From Sambucus nigra (lineage: Eukaryota > Streptophyta > Magnoliopsida > Dipsacales > Adoxaceae): a stretch of DNA of 64,000 nt. Below, piece after piece: positions 44,760 through 57,589 of this stretch. The stretch covers positions 533,431,755-533,495,754 of the forward strand of contig OX422215.1 in NCBI GenBank assembly GCA_949130495.1. Direction: 5' to 3'. The translations under genes and the position numbers were made by a program. The notes beneath the pieces were generated by a model, which was not told where the DNA came from, did not search any database, and saw only the letters and a list, made by a program, of their open reading frames with translations. Every line of letters begins with the position of its first letter. Position 1 is the first letter of the stretch.

Positions 44760-47700
44760 AGGAGACACCTACTTCTCGCTTCATGTCTTCCTCAATTTTG
44801 GCAATACGAGCGGCACTTTCTTCCTCGATAGTTAAAACTTTTCCTAACTCAACATCAAGAGACTTGATATGCTCTCTCAAGGCATCCTCGAGCTAGTGAC
44901 ATTTCTCAGCCTTAGTATTTTCATAAGACTTAGCCTTAATCAACCTCCTCATAATTTGATGCATAAGTGGGCGAACGGAAGCATCCAGCCAATCCAATTT
45001 AAAATGAGAACAGGTCTCTAAGTCCTTAATAGCACCCAAGAAATTATGAGTGCCCGCAAGATTAATCTCACTAGGATAGGTTGAAGTAAATCGACGAACA
45101 TGACTTGCATGCATCTTTAATTTTGTAATAGATATGTCCTCAATATTACATAAACACGTATTCGTGAAAGTCTCAGAATGATGCTGAAAAATTAGGTCCA
45201 CGATAACTGGGTCTTCCTCGTGAAACCTATTAACATGTCACTATCAACCCATGTCTTTCATATAGACATTGAGAGTATACATGTATACAACATCAAAACA
45301 TTTATCCGTAGAATTGGCATCATAATAAGAAATAGACTGCTCGTCTTCAGCCACACTAGAGTGAGTAATCTCAAAGTCTTGCTCATCCTCATCCCCAGCT
45401 TCTCCTTCCTCATTTTCTTGATCCTAAAGAACAAAAAGGTAAAGGATAAATACACCAAGTAAATAAATAAAAATTATTATAGTAGGATTGAAGAAAGTAA
45501 ACTCACTCGCATGTCGATAGGAATTAGCATACTGCCTAGGATCCTACGTTGATCTCTTTGCTCAACTTGAGTCTACACATGCAAAGGAGGGCTCATAGTA
45601 CTTGCCTGAAAATAAGTAAAGAGGAAGAGTGACTAATCGATAATTTTCATGGTAAAAGTAACTAAATACTTAGGTATGACAAATTATTATCTGAGGCTCT
45701 ATAGGTAAAAGAGCGCTTGTAGCACTTACCTTAAAATAAGGAAATGGGAAGATTAACTACTCGAGCATTTGCACAGTAAAAGCAAGTAAATACTAAGGTA
45801 TGACAAATTAAAACTTGAGACTCCATAAAAAAGGAGTGCTCATAGTACTTACTTGAAAATAAGGAAGAATGACTACTCGAGCATTTGCACATTAAAATTA
45901 AGTAAATATTAAGATATGTCAAATTAATACCTAAGGATCCACATACAATGGAGCGCTCGTAATGCTTACCTGAAACTAAGGAAAAGGGAAGAGTGACTAC
46001 TCGAGAATTTGCACAGTAAAACCAAGTAAATACTAAGGTATGCTAGATTAATACCTGAGGCTTCATAAGCAAAGGAGCACTCATAGTACTTACCTGAAAA
46101 CAAAGAGAATGGAAGAACTGTTGGAAGCTCTCATAACGCTCACCTACAAATAAGAAAACATGATGAGTAAATAGGAGAAGTAACTACTCATAATACTTAT
46201 AAAGTTATAAGCAAATGAGTAAAACATATATTAAAACTTAATATTCTAGGCTTCACAGATAAGGGAGTACTTAGAATAATCACCCAAAACTGTGCATAAG
46301 AGAGTACTTATATGAGCATCGACATCAGTAGGAAAAAAGTTCGAATAAAAGTACGTGCATCCCCATAGATATAAAAGCGCTCGAACTAGAGGAGTGAATA
46401 ACTTGAAAATAAAAAATAAATTATCCCTAAATAACAAAACTCATTAAAGAAGAAAAATCATGATAAGTACTTGGGTTCTCACAAAAGGTAAATTTCTCGA
46501 GATAATCATATTACTAATGAGAGGCATAATAGGATGAGTGGAAAGGAAGGATGGAGTGCTCGCGCTAACCTAATAAAAAAATCAAAGCATGTAAGGCTAC
46601 ATCTCTAAACGATAAAGATAATAAATGATCATTTTAGATCCCGAACACTAGGTTACCTGCTATAAAGACGTAACAGGTATAGTGGGACCTCTCGAATCCA
46701 CACTAAAGATTGCTCGGGAAGGAAGATTTTGGATAAAGGTCTATTTTCAATGGATAGACACACGCGAGGGATAGATACCCTACCGAAAAGAGGTAACTCT
46801 AGGAGGATTACCCCAAATAGAAAGAAAATACCCTCAGATAAAGTGGAGACTCTAGTAAATAATCCCTAAAAAGAGTAGAAAGTGGTAAGCTACCATTTTC
46901 TTATTCGAAAAAGGGAGTACACAAAATAAATATTCATGGTTTACTCCTGTAGAGCTACCTGATATAGCGGTTGAGGAGTGGCTTGCCCCTAAAAGGAACT
47001 ATTGCACCAGGAGAAGATGTTGAAGGTGAAACTTCCATCTATTTATGGAAACCAAGAGAATAAATATTCACGTTGAAATCCTCATTGATTATGGGTAAAA
47101 GTAAAGGACCTTTTCAAGTACTAGAAGAACGCTCCACACAAGACCTGTCGTACAAGCAGTCATAGATGAATTCTTAGTAGTAGTGGGTAATACAATTGAG
47201 AGCTTTAAATAAAAATTATATAGTTATCATGAGCACTCATACCAAATTATCTCTTTAGCGGTCAGAAATAAAAGAGTGGTTAGAGTATACAACCCTCTTA
47301 TGCCAAACTCAAAGAAGATACCGACATGGAGTTGAAATGGATCACGGGGATGATGAATGGGAGAAAGAGCAGGCATAAGGAAGATCATCACCATTAGTGC
47401 CTTAGTTGTTCCCACAAATAAAACCTATTTAAAAAGAGGGCAATAAATTAGTTATAGAGTGAAATATAATAATAAATTCCTAGAAAAATATATTAAGGCA
47501 AATACTTATAGATCCCGAATGAGGAGTTTTCCCATATGGTAATGGTCCAACTGTAGGGCTAGTTAAGGAAGGAGAATATATCATTGGCTTATCATGATAA
47601 TTCGAGGATTGTTCCAAGTCCAACATAAGATTACAATTCACTGATAAAAATGACATAGCATCAAATGAATGACTGTTGTTAATGCTAATAGATTCAATAT

Positions 47701-47950
47701 CATTTGGAGAAGAACTGTGGTAATCATAAAGAGGAGTACTTCCATAATCAATAAGTACCTCTTCAGATGAGTAGGGTCTAATTCGAGCACTCGCATCTTC
47801 ATTACTTTTATTTTTATTAAATAAGAGAGGAATAACTAGAGTACTTTGCACTGATTGAGTAAGAAGTGGAGCAGATGATTGAGGAAAGGTTTCTTCGAGG
47901 GATTTATAACAATGCTCACAAACATTTTGGAAAAAAAAATTCAATACCAT
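44760..47950 (-). pseudogene. minus-strand multi-exon gene remnant with repeated microexons, function unknown
   Basis: I do not recognise this gene. Supported exons on the minus strand: a Ser/Pro-rich open stretch in 47950-47480 (exact ends unclear); 46569-46471 (99 nt, starting VSASTPSFL, donor CAA/GTACTT); four 39-nt exons and one truncated one in the array 46143-45691; 45605-45507 (99 nt, starting ASTMSPPLH); and a long exon from 45423 to about 44760. All joins from the array onward are phase 0. The long exon starts with an acidic stretch (DQENEEGEAGDEDEQDFE), runs into three close stops (TGA TAG TGA) and then a conserved-looking region (FHEEDPVIVDLIFQHH through HFKLDWLDASVRPLM). After one more TAG it ends in a coiled-coil-like segment (LEDALREHIKSLDVELGKVL). 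Dead as it stands. It could be an accessory gene of a retrotransposon or a captured host gene. Confidence 0.45.
45507..46143 (-). repeat. tandem array of 39-nt microexons with about 80-nt introns
   Basis: Unit length 117-124 bp. Each unit on the minus strand has a pyrimidine tract, an acceptor, a 39-nt exon of the form GTAAGTACTATGAGC...CCTCAG, and a GTATTAAT donor. Exons: 46093-46055, 45969-45931, 45852-45814, 45729-45691, then the longer 45605-45507; a truncated unit lies at 46143-46118. Translation of the units follows V-S-x-x-S-A-P-L-x-x-x-P-Q. Some sites are lost: the acceptor AG of 45852 reads AA, and the donor after 45691 reads AT. Confidence 0.8.
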
Positions 47951-48124
47951 AAGTATCTATATCAGAACGTTGATCAACTAAGATAGAAGATCATGTGTCT
48001 TTGATTGCACATTTATTTCTCCTCATTACTCGAGCCTATACTGGAGATAGGGTAAGGAAGACCGACCATGTACATCAGGAACAAAGTTGGAAACTGATAC
48101 GATGCAAGTTTTGCATATTTCACC
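47951..48124. other. unassigned sequence before Athila-like LTR
   Basis: Nothing supported. Confidence 0.5.
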
Positions 48125-49516
48125 TGATAACCTACGCCTTATTAGTCCCCTCGGGTATTTTAATCCCTTTATTTATGCTCATTAACCAGACAACCTCGGA
48201 TTTATATATATATATATTCTTTACAGGGGTTAATTAATCTTTTGTAGGTATTTCGGGGCTTAGTATGAAGTTTGGACGCATTTCGGGCTAGTTTTGTACA
48301 AATCTTCACGCTCAAGGGAAATTTAGTCATTTTATAGTTTGGGCATTTGGCCCAACATCTGCATGGAAGTTGTATCCCTCTTAGTTATCTTCGCGTAGCC
48401 TCCGAGTGTGCCTCATTACGAGTTATAAGGAAGAAGTTACGGCATTTTTTATAAAGTAGGATAAAGTTGCAGCAACCAGACCTGTTGGGTACGAATCGAT
48501 TCTCTTAAGTGCAAATCGATTTGATTTGGCACCAGATCCTACTGCTTTATTTCCCCTATTTTTTAAGCGATTCAGTCTCTACTGAATTGATTTGGTCCTG
48601 CAGATTCAATTTTCTTTTAATTGCAAGTTTGTTATTAGGGTTTATGTATAAAACTAATCCATCTCATTTTGAGATGAAATATATTCATTTTTAGATTAGT
48701 TTTGTTAGGGTTTAGCATTAGGAGCCACCCTCTCCTCCATTTTCCTTTGGGCCTTGCCCATTTTGTAAGTTTTGTACTACGATTCATCTTCTTCCTTATT
48801 GTATTTATTATCCTAGCTTTTTTTCATTTGTGTATTTAATTTCCATGCCTAGTTAATCTTTATTTGGATTTATTTATTTAATTAGTTTAGTTGTAGTTTA
48901 ATTAGTTTAATTCATGCCTAGTCCCTAGTTATATAGGGTCAGGATTTAGTTTCCGCCATTAACGAGTTTCGAGCTCCGAAAATTAGGTTTTCAGTAAAAT
49001 TGCGTTAATTGAAACTGCGTGTATTAAAGTTGGAATATTATGCGTTTAACTTTCTTTGTCATGCAACGTTAGTGTTTAAAGAGATATTCTGAATTTAATT
49101 CACGTGTGACCATTTTCGGTTAAATGTTTTATCTCGCAACTTTGAGTTAAATTTCTTCTTGCGTGATGCTTAGAATTAACTAAAAAAGCTCGATTAAATG
49201 TTTTCGAACCGAATTTCTAATTATTAGTTGTTTAGCCCATGGCGGGTACGCGACTCCGACTCTCTCTTTTATGTTGTTTAGAATTAACTTCTTCTTTTTT
49301 TCCCTTTCTTTATAACCATTCCATCACCTTTTACACTTTTATTCTTGAAATAATAAATCGATTAAAATCGATCAACAATCCCTGTGGATTCTCAATACCC
49401 GACTTACCGCTATACTTGTATCGCAAGTGCAGTGGTAATTTAGGTTTTGTATTAACACGGTGAAATGAATTCAACGATTAGCCTTTTGATGCGATGTTAT
49501 TTTTCGTGCTTAATCA
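48125..49516 (+). repeat. candidate 5' LTR of the Athila-like element
   Basis: 1392 bp ending CA directly before the primer-site-like sequence. Its stretch TTTCGAGCTCCGAAAATTAG (near 48967) recurs near 63188 with few changes. Confidence 0.55.
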
Positions 49517-49519
49517 AAA

Positions 49520-49537
49520 TGGCGCTCTTGCTGGGGA
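49520..49537 (+). other. primer binding site-like sequence (tRNA-Asp-like)
   Basis: TGGCGCTCTTGCTGGGGA, three bases after TTAATCA. Similar to the tRNA-Asp primer site of Athila elements with several mismatches. Confidence 0.5.
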
Positions 49538-49708
49538 GTGTGTTTTAGATTGTAATTGTCTTCTTATTTCGTAGTATTTTTTCTTTTGTATTAGTATTCT
49601 TTGTTTTAACCTTTTTTGCAGGATAGCATATTTGAGAACTAAGAAACTTTGATTCGCGATTGCTCACTTCCTTGCTCGGATTCTCTAACTACAAATAATT
49701 AGGTAACC

Positions 49709-50640
49709 ATGTCTTATTTTGTTAGTTTTGTCGGTCATTCTAATTATTCTTACTTTAGGGATAGTTTTCAAATTTTCCAATTTCAAGATTTTCTTGAGTA
49801 TGAAAGACTCGAAAACATTTATCGGAATGAAAATATTTATTCGGAGCTCGAGTTGGATTTATTATTCGAATTCAATGACGATTTTTATTCCGACGATTTT
49901 GAAGACAAGTTTCAACAAAATGAGGAGTTTGAGGCTCTTGAGCCGAGGAAGCCTACTTTGGAAGAATTTTTTCTTCTTTACTCCCAAGGAGTGGAAAACC
50001 TTTATGGTGCAGGATTAAGACTTGAAGCACTTTGAGATGAGATTGATTCTTTTGTGCTAAACAATGAGGAGGTGGAAACTTGTGTTTCACCTCAATTTGT
50101 CAAAGATTTTCTCATCAAATGTGAATATTTCTCCCCGAAAATTCAGTTTCCTTCTGAAGATATGTTGATTGAGATTTAATTTAATTCATCACCATATTCG
50201 TTTTCCGTTATTGAACCATTAGAATTACCAGTTGATTCATATGAGTCAGTAGTAACTTTTAAAACTTCTACAACTTTTGTCGATGAGGACTCTTTGCGGA
50301 ATTATTTTCGATGGGCGTTATCTCCGCGTGTGCACCATCTACCATTCCAATTCAAAAATCTTTGGGACATGAGTTGATTTTTCTTGTACCTGAAGTGTAT
50401 CTTTCCCCCTTATTATCCAAATCCCCCATCGTCGGCCCAAAATTTCAAATTACTGATGGTTCACTTTTTTCGTCACCTGCATGCCTTTCGTTGTGCAAAC
50501 GAAATTTTTATCTTTTGGGAGGCATGTTTGCTTTGGAGGTTCCACCGTTGATCTTTCAAATTCAAATCCCCTTTTGGGTGGATCCTCAACTATTTATACT
50601 TCTACTTCATTGTTAGTGTGTAGTCTAAATAGTAGGTTTT
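49709..50640 (+). pseudogene. short acidic, aromatic-rich protein frame, unrecognised
   Basis: ATG at 49709, open for 108 codons (MSYFVSFVGHSNYSYF; rich in Phe, Tyr, Asp and Glu), with TGA at 50033-50035. The same frame continues in similar composition (DSFVLNNEEVETCVSPQF) through a TAA near 50177 and a TGA near 50372, to about 50610. I do not recognise it. It lies where gag would start in an LTR element but lacks gag motifs. It may be the single protein of a non-autonomous element or a decayed leader frame. Confidence 0.4.
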
Positions 50641-50857
50641 AAATAGTTAGCTTTTTACTCTTTCTTTCTTTTTAATTTTTTTCTTTCTTTTTAAGTTTAG
50701 TCTAGTATAATTAGTTAGAATTTTTTTATTGCTTTTTGTTATGCTCGGTACTAACTTGTTTTGTAGATTCTTTGGACGGATCACTCCAATTTTGGGTAAT
50801 ATCTTTATTTTTCTCTCTTTATGTTGTGTTCTTTATTAGCATTGAGGACAATGCAAC

Positions 50858-50879
50858 ATTTAAGTTAGGGGGTGTGGGA
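50858..50879 (+). other. polypurine-tract-like sequence
   Basis: AGTTAGGGGGTGTGGGA preceded by CATTGAGGACAATG, a context familiar from Athila-type elements. It lies 1.8 kb before E4 and not next to a visible LTR start, so its role is uncertain. Confidence 0.4.
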
Positions 50880-52674
50880 TATTTTATCCATTTCTTTGTT
50901 TTGTCCATGGATTTTATCACATGTTAGTTACTAAGCATGTTTTTGTTTAAAATTGAAAAAATTCAAAAATATTTTCTTTCTTTTTTCTTCTTTGTTGGGC
51001 ATTTTGCCTTGTTTCCCATGATAAATTTCAATTATTGCCCGATCAAATTGACAACTCAACAATGCATGTTCTCAATTTTAGAAGTTATTAGATTTTAGTC
51101 CTCAAATCATTGATATTATGAATAACTTCATGAATTAAACTTTATCCCATGAGCACATGCACTTTTCTTATTTTGTTGATTTTGTTTAAGATTTTTTTAA
51201 CTCGGTAATCTTTTGTTGCATTGTATATACTCACACTGAGTAAGCTTTGTTCCTATCGTCGTTTGTCAGTGTATACACTATTCTTTCCTCTTTTAAAACA
51301 TTGAATTCATCGGTAATCTCTCTACTCTTTCATTTATCATTCATTAATTGAGTTTATATCTTGACATGTGTTACTTGAGCATGATTTTCATATATTGTTT
51401 TGACTCGAGAATTGCGTAAACTTAATGAAATGATCATAGGCAATATTTATTATATTACCTATATTATCCTTAACCTCACCTTATATGTTTTCCCTAGTCA
51501 AACCCTTTAAGCCTAAATATCAGCCTTTCATTTCATTACCCAAAATCCTATAACCAACACCACATTGGAATTATAAACCATACATATTACCTTCCATGAC
51601 TTTGTTTGGAATGTTGCTTGGGATTGAATGATGTTGGGTAGTGTGGTTGCAATTTAAGCATATGAAAGAGTGAAAAAAGAAAAGAAAGTAGTGAAAACGA
51701 AAAGGAAAAGAAAAGAAAAGAAAACATGAGAAAAAGAAGAAAAGAAAAGAAAAGAGAAAGTCTGTATATATTGTCTATAGAGTTCAATAATCCTTGTTAC
51801 TCTCCAATTGTTATATCTGATGTTTGATTTTGGAACTTATTTTCCAATTTTTAAATTTCCCGCATTATTCCCATTATTCCAAGTTTTCATTCTGAACACT
51901 TTGAATACGTACATACATATCCTTCGTTTCGTACCCTAGCCTAGCCTACATTATAATCATATTCAAGTCCTATGTGATCTTAGGTTGAATTTAATTTAAA
52001 AGTTTAAATAGTTTTCATAATCTGTGGCAATGCATTTCGCCTCTTTTAATGAGCAGTATCTTTCATTGAGATTACATGTTTTTCATTTTCTATATAGATT
52101 TCTTCATTTGTGACATCTGTGCGGCCTAGTTTCCATTTACAATTACTCTTGATGCCTGCATGTCCCGTGTATTACCTCCCTGTTTTGAGTGAATTCATTT
52201 GATGAGTGTAATGCCCGTGAGGATTGAATATATGCTTGCTTTAACGTTTATCTGGTTTATAAAAGTTTTTTCCAAATCATACTATGCATGTGTCCTCCCC
52301 CCCCCCCCCCCCCCCCCACCCACACTTTTAAAGTTTCAATTCTATAAGGTGCATTCAACCTATTAATACCAACGGACTTTAGCTTGAATTTGTTCAATAT
52401 GCTAATAAAAGGTTTGAAATCTTTCTCATTGTTGTTGAGTTTGTCGCATGTTGGGTTGGGCATATTTTGAGTAAACTATTTTATGTTTGTGGGTTTCATC
52501 TCTGAAAACTCTCACGATATGACACTCATCCACTAGGGTAACCTAGGGTTTAAACGGCTTATTTCATATGCTAAATGCAATCGTTCGCACGCAGAAATGG
52601 CCTTATATTTTGTATATATCTCGTTTTTAGCTCTTTCCTTATTTTAGAACTTAGGGTTAATATTTGGGGATATT
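50880..52674. other. non-coding interior of the Athila-like element
   Basis: AT-rich. Contains an AAAAG/GAAAA purine run (51672-51757; the minus-strand frame over it is an artefact) and a C run of about 21 at 52297-52317. No gene seen. Confidence 0.5.
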
Positions 52675-54462
52675 TGTAACACCCCGCCTAATTAAATAGC
52701 GGATGATCAGTCCTTTATTAAATTAAAAATCAAGGTGACCGGTTGGTTGATTATTGGCATCACTGTCGCAAAATAATATTTCCAATTTGAACACCCTAAA
52801 TAATTAAGCAAAGTGTCAAAATAATTTAAAGTCTTATTTTCATTTTATTAAATTCCAATATAAAAACCTTTTTTAATAACTAACAGTTTAAAAATCACAT
52901 AAATGCTAATGATGGCAATTAACACACAAGAATTTAAACCATCTAGATAAATCAATCCAAGTTTAAGAACCATAAATGAACTCATCCTGACAATTAACTC
53001 TCAAAGAATATTGAATACTGGAAATATAAATAAACATAAGTCTCTGACAATTCCAAATGGAATAAGAAATCGGGCGACACATGCCCTTAACTATAAAGAA
53101 CTAAAATAGGAACTTAATCGATGAAGAGGTCATCTAAAGCAAGGGCCAACAACTTCCACATAAGCTGCAGCACGTCTAATCCAAAGAACCTAAGCATGAT
53201 GCCCCTGTGGCTGGGAACCTATAATATATACATATATATACAAGAGAGAGAAATGATAGAAAACGGGTCAGAGCCCCGAGTGTAAAATAGTTTTAAAAAA
53301 TAGTTTTAGAAAGTATTTTAAATGCTTACCGGCTAATATAACCACCATGTTAGTATGCTACACTCTCTTGAGAATTCTCACCTCTCAGCTAGTGTGCACG
53401 CCTACCATACTACTGATCACATAAATATATCTAATTTATTTTTCCATAAAGTTCTATCCCGAGAAGTACTAAGGCCATAATATTTAGTTTTTAAAAATCA
53501 TTCTCTTCCATATTCTTACGTTACTTAGAACCACTTAGTACCGTTACCAAATTCACGAACACTTGTTATAAAGCTGAAGTATTTATTCATTTCTTAACTA
53601 CTTACACACACAGTAGAAAGTTTCCATATATAATTATGTATATATATACACTATCGGCACCCCACATAAATGTATGGTGCATATAATATATATACTATCG
53701 GCACCCCACATAAATCTATGGTGCTGGCATACTCTACTATCAAGTCCCCGTATCACTCAAACTAAAGGAAATACTAGTTCAGAATCACTCTCGAACTGTA
53801 TTAACACAATAGGTCATCACATACCCTCACGTATCTTAGAACATCTGACTATCATTCTTAGATAGCCTATATCGTGGATACTATCTTCTAGGGTACGAGT
53901 CAATATCCCCCATAAAGGTCCAATAGAGATAAGACTGTCCCGGCGCGGAAACCTCCGTGATAGCAAGTATCCCGGGTATGATTTTTACACAGATACATAA
54001 TAAATGCACAGTCACACAGTGATATATATAAATATTCACATTTTCTAAATTAGGTGCGCCCACGACCCATAATTATAATTATCCGTTCTTATCACAAATT
54101 ACTCGATCATTTCGCATAACGGATTCGTCTCTTTTATTCTCATTTATAATTTATTTCATACTTATCATCTCTCTAAGTATTCTATATCACTAAGTATAAT
54201 TTCAGTAGGTATGCTCTCACTTACCTTCGGGTCTAAATCCTTTACGAGTCTCAAGCTTTTAGTAAACGTACGCACAATTTCATGTGTGAATAACTCCCCG
54301 TTAACCCACAATTTCATCCCACATTAAATTTCTCTCAACAGAGTCTACCTAGACCCTACTGGTCTTCTTTATAACCCATTATGCTCTAACAATAATAATC
54401 AAGGGTTTCCTACGCATTTTAACCAAATTAAACAAAAGGAGAAAAATATGCAGTTTTCTAGG

Positions 54463-54541
54463 AGGGATCGATCGATCGAGGAAAGGGGGTCGATCGATCG
54501 ATCATCGATCGATCGATGTTCTTGGTCGGTCGATCGATCAA
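54463..54541. repeat. ATCGATCG palindromic block in E4 3' LTR
   Basis: Runs of GATC/ATCG words flank GAGGAAAGGGGG. The copy in the other LTR (61761-61800) is about 40 bp shorter. Confidence 0.85.
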
Positions 54542-55389
54542 GCAGTTCTTGCCCAGAAACTGCAGTTTCAACCAAGGGGTTCATCTTCCAAATTACTCCA
54601 AAATGCCATTATCTCTTCCCAAACTCCCAAACAACATTTCTAATAGTTACATATACCTATATACATGATTTCCTATGTGAAACATGTCCAAATTCTTCAA
54701 AGGCATTGAATTTATGGGATAATTTAACATAATTATCAAGAACCCTAATTTTACATGAAACATTCATTCTTCTAAAAAAAGTTTTTACAGATTTCTTGCC
54801 TCTAAATCCATACCAATTCGTGGATAATCCTCTACATATGATGGGTATGTCCAGAATATATTTAGTTTCTCTAAAACATGCGATTTTAAGTCTCTAAATT
54901 ATCAATTTCTTCCATAAAACATGTTCTTAACAATCCTAAACTAACATGGGTGAGACATTAACTAATAACAAAGAAAGATAGATACTTGCCTAGAATTCAA
55001 GGTTCTGATTTGTGGATGAAAAAGGTATGGTTGCGTTCCTCATCGTGCGATCTACGTTTTGGTGGTGGTGGCGGTGAAAACGGATGAGTTCTTGGCCTTG
55101 GAATGCTTGGAAAGCTTCCTACCTTCTTCTCTAATGGTCGTTCTTAGGTTCTATGATTGTTAACCCTGAAAACCTAACTCAAATGGCTGATATATCTTAG
55201 GGAAATTCGTGGGTTTAATTACCCAAAAATACAAAATGACTATTATACCCTCTCGGGATGCCAATTAGTCCTAAAGACGTCCCAAAACCCAAACTAAACT
55301 CCCGGGTACACTTTTCTGACTATCTCGACCCTTCTGAACATGTTGGCGCACTCGAAATGACCATACGGGTGATTTATAATTTATTCACT

Positions 55390-55390
<1 letters not shown>

Positions 55391-55476
<86 letters not shown>
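55391..55476. repeat. (AAT)n microsatellite, about 28 units
   Basis: Present as only 4-5 units at the equivalent place in the other E4 LTR (about 62645-62659). The long poly-Asn frame here is an artefact. Confidence 0.95.
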
Positions 55477-55739
55477 TTAGTCACGACACAGGCGCATCCT
55501 GACTTAATTTCCATAATTATCATATTATTCCCTCGTGACAATTTTAATAAATTCAATTCTACATATTACTCTACTCAATAAGTAATATTTAACAAATCAA
55601 AAAATTTCCAATAATTACTAACTCTCGTCACGCTAGTAAATATTTAAAACAAATTTTTGGATTAATATTAAATTAATTTATCCTAATTAAATTTAATGAA
55701 TCCCTAAATTTAAAAGCCATAAAAATACGCGGTATTACA

Positions 55740-57589
55740 TACTTCCCCCCTAATAAAATAAGTCCTACCTGGTAAAACAATTTTGGATTCCTTATCAGTA
55801 GGCAAACTATTTACATAGTAAGGCGCTCAATCACTATAGCCCCCACCTCACAGCAAGCTTGTTTAACACTCTCATTAACGAAACTTTGCATTGTGCTCCT
55901 ATCCGACAACATTCGCATAATATATGCCTATACATTATTAATTCCCATTATTTCAATATCATTGGGAGGCCGCACCTCACTACACGACAACTACTCGGAT
56001 TTATCTAAACACAAAACTCCCATTCTGAGAGAAATCATACGAACATCTGACCACTCTTGTTCGCCTAAAATAGTCGTGAAATTCCACCATAATCATCAGA
56101 CTCTAACTCGACCAATCCAAAATTCTGATTATCCGCCCATCTCTTAACATTCAAAGTGAGAAAAGTTAAGGTTTTTCCACACCAAAACCTCAATAAGCAT
56201 CTTGTTCATAATAAACAGGTACGAGTGCTCCCACGGAACCCTACCATTAGGTAATATCCTCCCCCAATTATCGTACTATACTCCTCTTGCTAGCTATAAC
56301 CGTTTTGGAAGAGAAAAGATCACAATGAATCCAAAATTACTTTCACACTACTCCATTAATGGTTAATCACCGCTCGCCTACTCCCCCGGATTATGGGTGA
56401 TACAACCTTGCTCAAAATGAAACGTTGTCCCCGCTACTTCCTGAAATTCCATATTGAAGGTGGGATTCAAAAATCTCATCCTAATTCAGAAAAAAATACC
56501 ATGTAGGACCACGTACCGGCGCAATCCTTCATTTCAAAAGAAGACTGGGGCACACTAGCTAATATTGCAAATCACCCCAAAGGAATGTCAATCACCTTCT
56601 TCTTAGGCATCTTGTTCCACACATTCGAAGAAACTATTGATCTTACCTTGAGGTTGTCAACTCACCCAAGAAACTTTACCGAATTTACCGACCTCTTCCA
56701 TTATAGGAATTGTCGATAGCCACAAAATTCTCTGGTTAATCCTCTTGCTCCAACTGATTTCTATTTATGAGTAGTGCCCGAGGAGACTACTCACTATGTC
56801 CCGCTCGACATCGACTTCTACTTGTAATGTCTTACAATAAGTTACACTTAATACTCCACTGCGTATACTGAAAGTTCTGACCCATGCACTTTTCTCCACA
56901 ATGTGCACTTCCGGACCTTTTATACCATACTAACATCTTCACTCTTTGTACGCGTCAGTCGCTCTCAACATTTGACTAATTACAATTTCGCTCCGAGTGT
57001 TCTCTATATAGTTAAATTCTACCCTTCTCAAGGAATACCCCTTTGTAAATGTCTTCCCACAGCCTTCCAACCAGATTCGGTGTGTTACTCTGATCGCACA
57101 CAAATATATGGATTTATAGTCTTTCATATGGCGCTCAATCCACTCTACCACTTCCACTTCGTTATGTTAATCCCACAAACATTTATTCCACACGTCTATT
57201 CCCACGTCCCTTCAACTCGAACGATTTTAATATCAGCTAACCAGGATGCCCACACACCCTATAAACCGTGCATACTAGCGTAAGCATCACATACGCTTCA
57301 CACATAACACCCAATTCTTTATTTTCCTTATGCTCACAACGTGATTACGACACTTGGGTACTCTCAATCACCCTAGAAATTGAGATTTTCATCCCTCCTT
57401 ATCATCGTTCCACCCCTCAACTCGTGATGATAAAATAAAACTTTCAATGCTTTCTTATCGCACAACCGGCTTGACTAGCCTTAAATCATAATTCAACTTC
57501 CAACTTACATATATAATTACCTGCTCCTATTACGACTGAGGTACCGAACTCATGGACTAATGACCAAACATCTCCCTATTTCAAACCTT
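55740..57589 (-). other. E4 interior, 3' part, no recognised protein
   Basis: Begins (minus end) at the polypurine tract. Read on the minus strand it shows no RT, RNase H, integrase or chromodomain motif. Scattered short frames such as 56903-57283 have no supporting features. Confidence 0.6.

Larger units (their letters stand above)
52675..55739 (-). repeat. E4 3' LTR
   Basis: 3065 bp, TGTAACACCCC...GGTATTACA on the plus strand. Contains an (ATCG)-rich palindromic block (54463-54541) and a long AAT microsatellite. Confidence 0.93.

Noticed and set aside
45507..46143. Possible CRISPR-like or simple satellite array
   Set aside because: Eukaryotic context; units are diverged along their whole length with splice-site features, with no conserved repeat and unique spacers.
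49719..50018. 99-codon frame overlapping the acidic frame
   Set aside because: Different-frame shadow; the frame from 49709 has the start context and continues with the same composition past its stops.
51587..51787. 66-codon minus frame rich in Phe/Ser/Leu
   Set aside because: Reverse of an AAAAG-rich low-complexity run.
55258..55581. 107-codon frame with a poly-Asn tract
   Set aside because: Artefact of the AAT microsatellite; absent from the other E4 LTR.
56903..57283. 126-codon plus-strand frame in the E4 interior
   Set aside because: Opposite to the element strand, no motifs, overlaps an equally featureless minus frame; chance opening.
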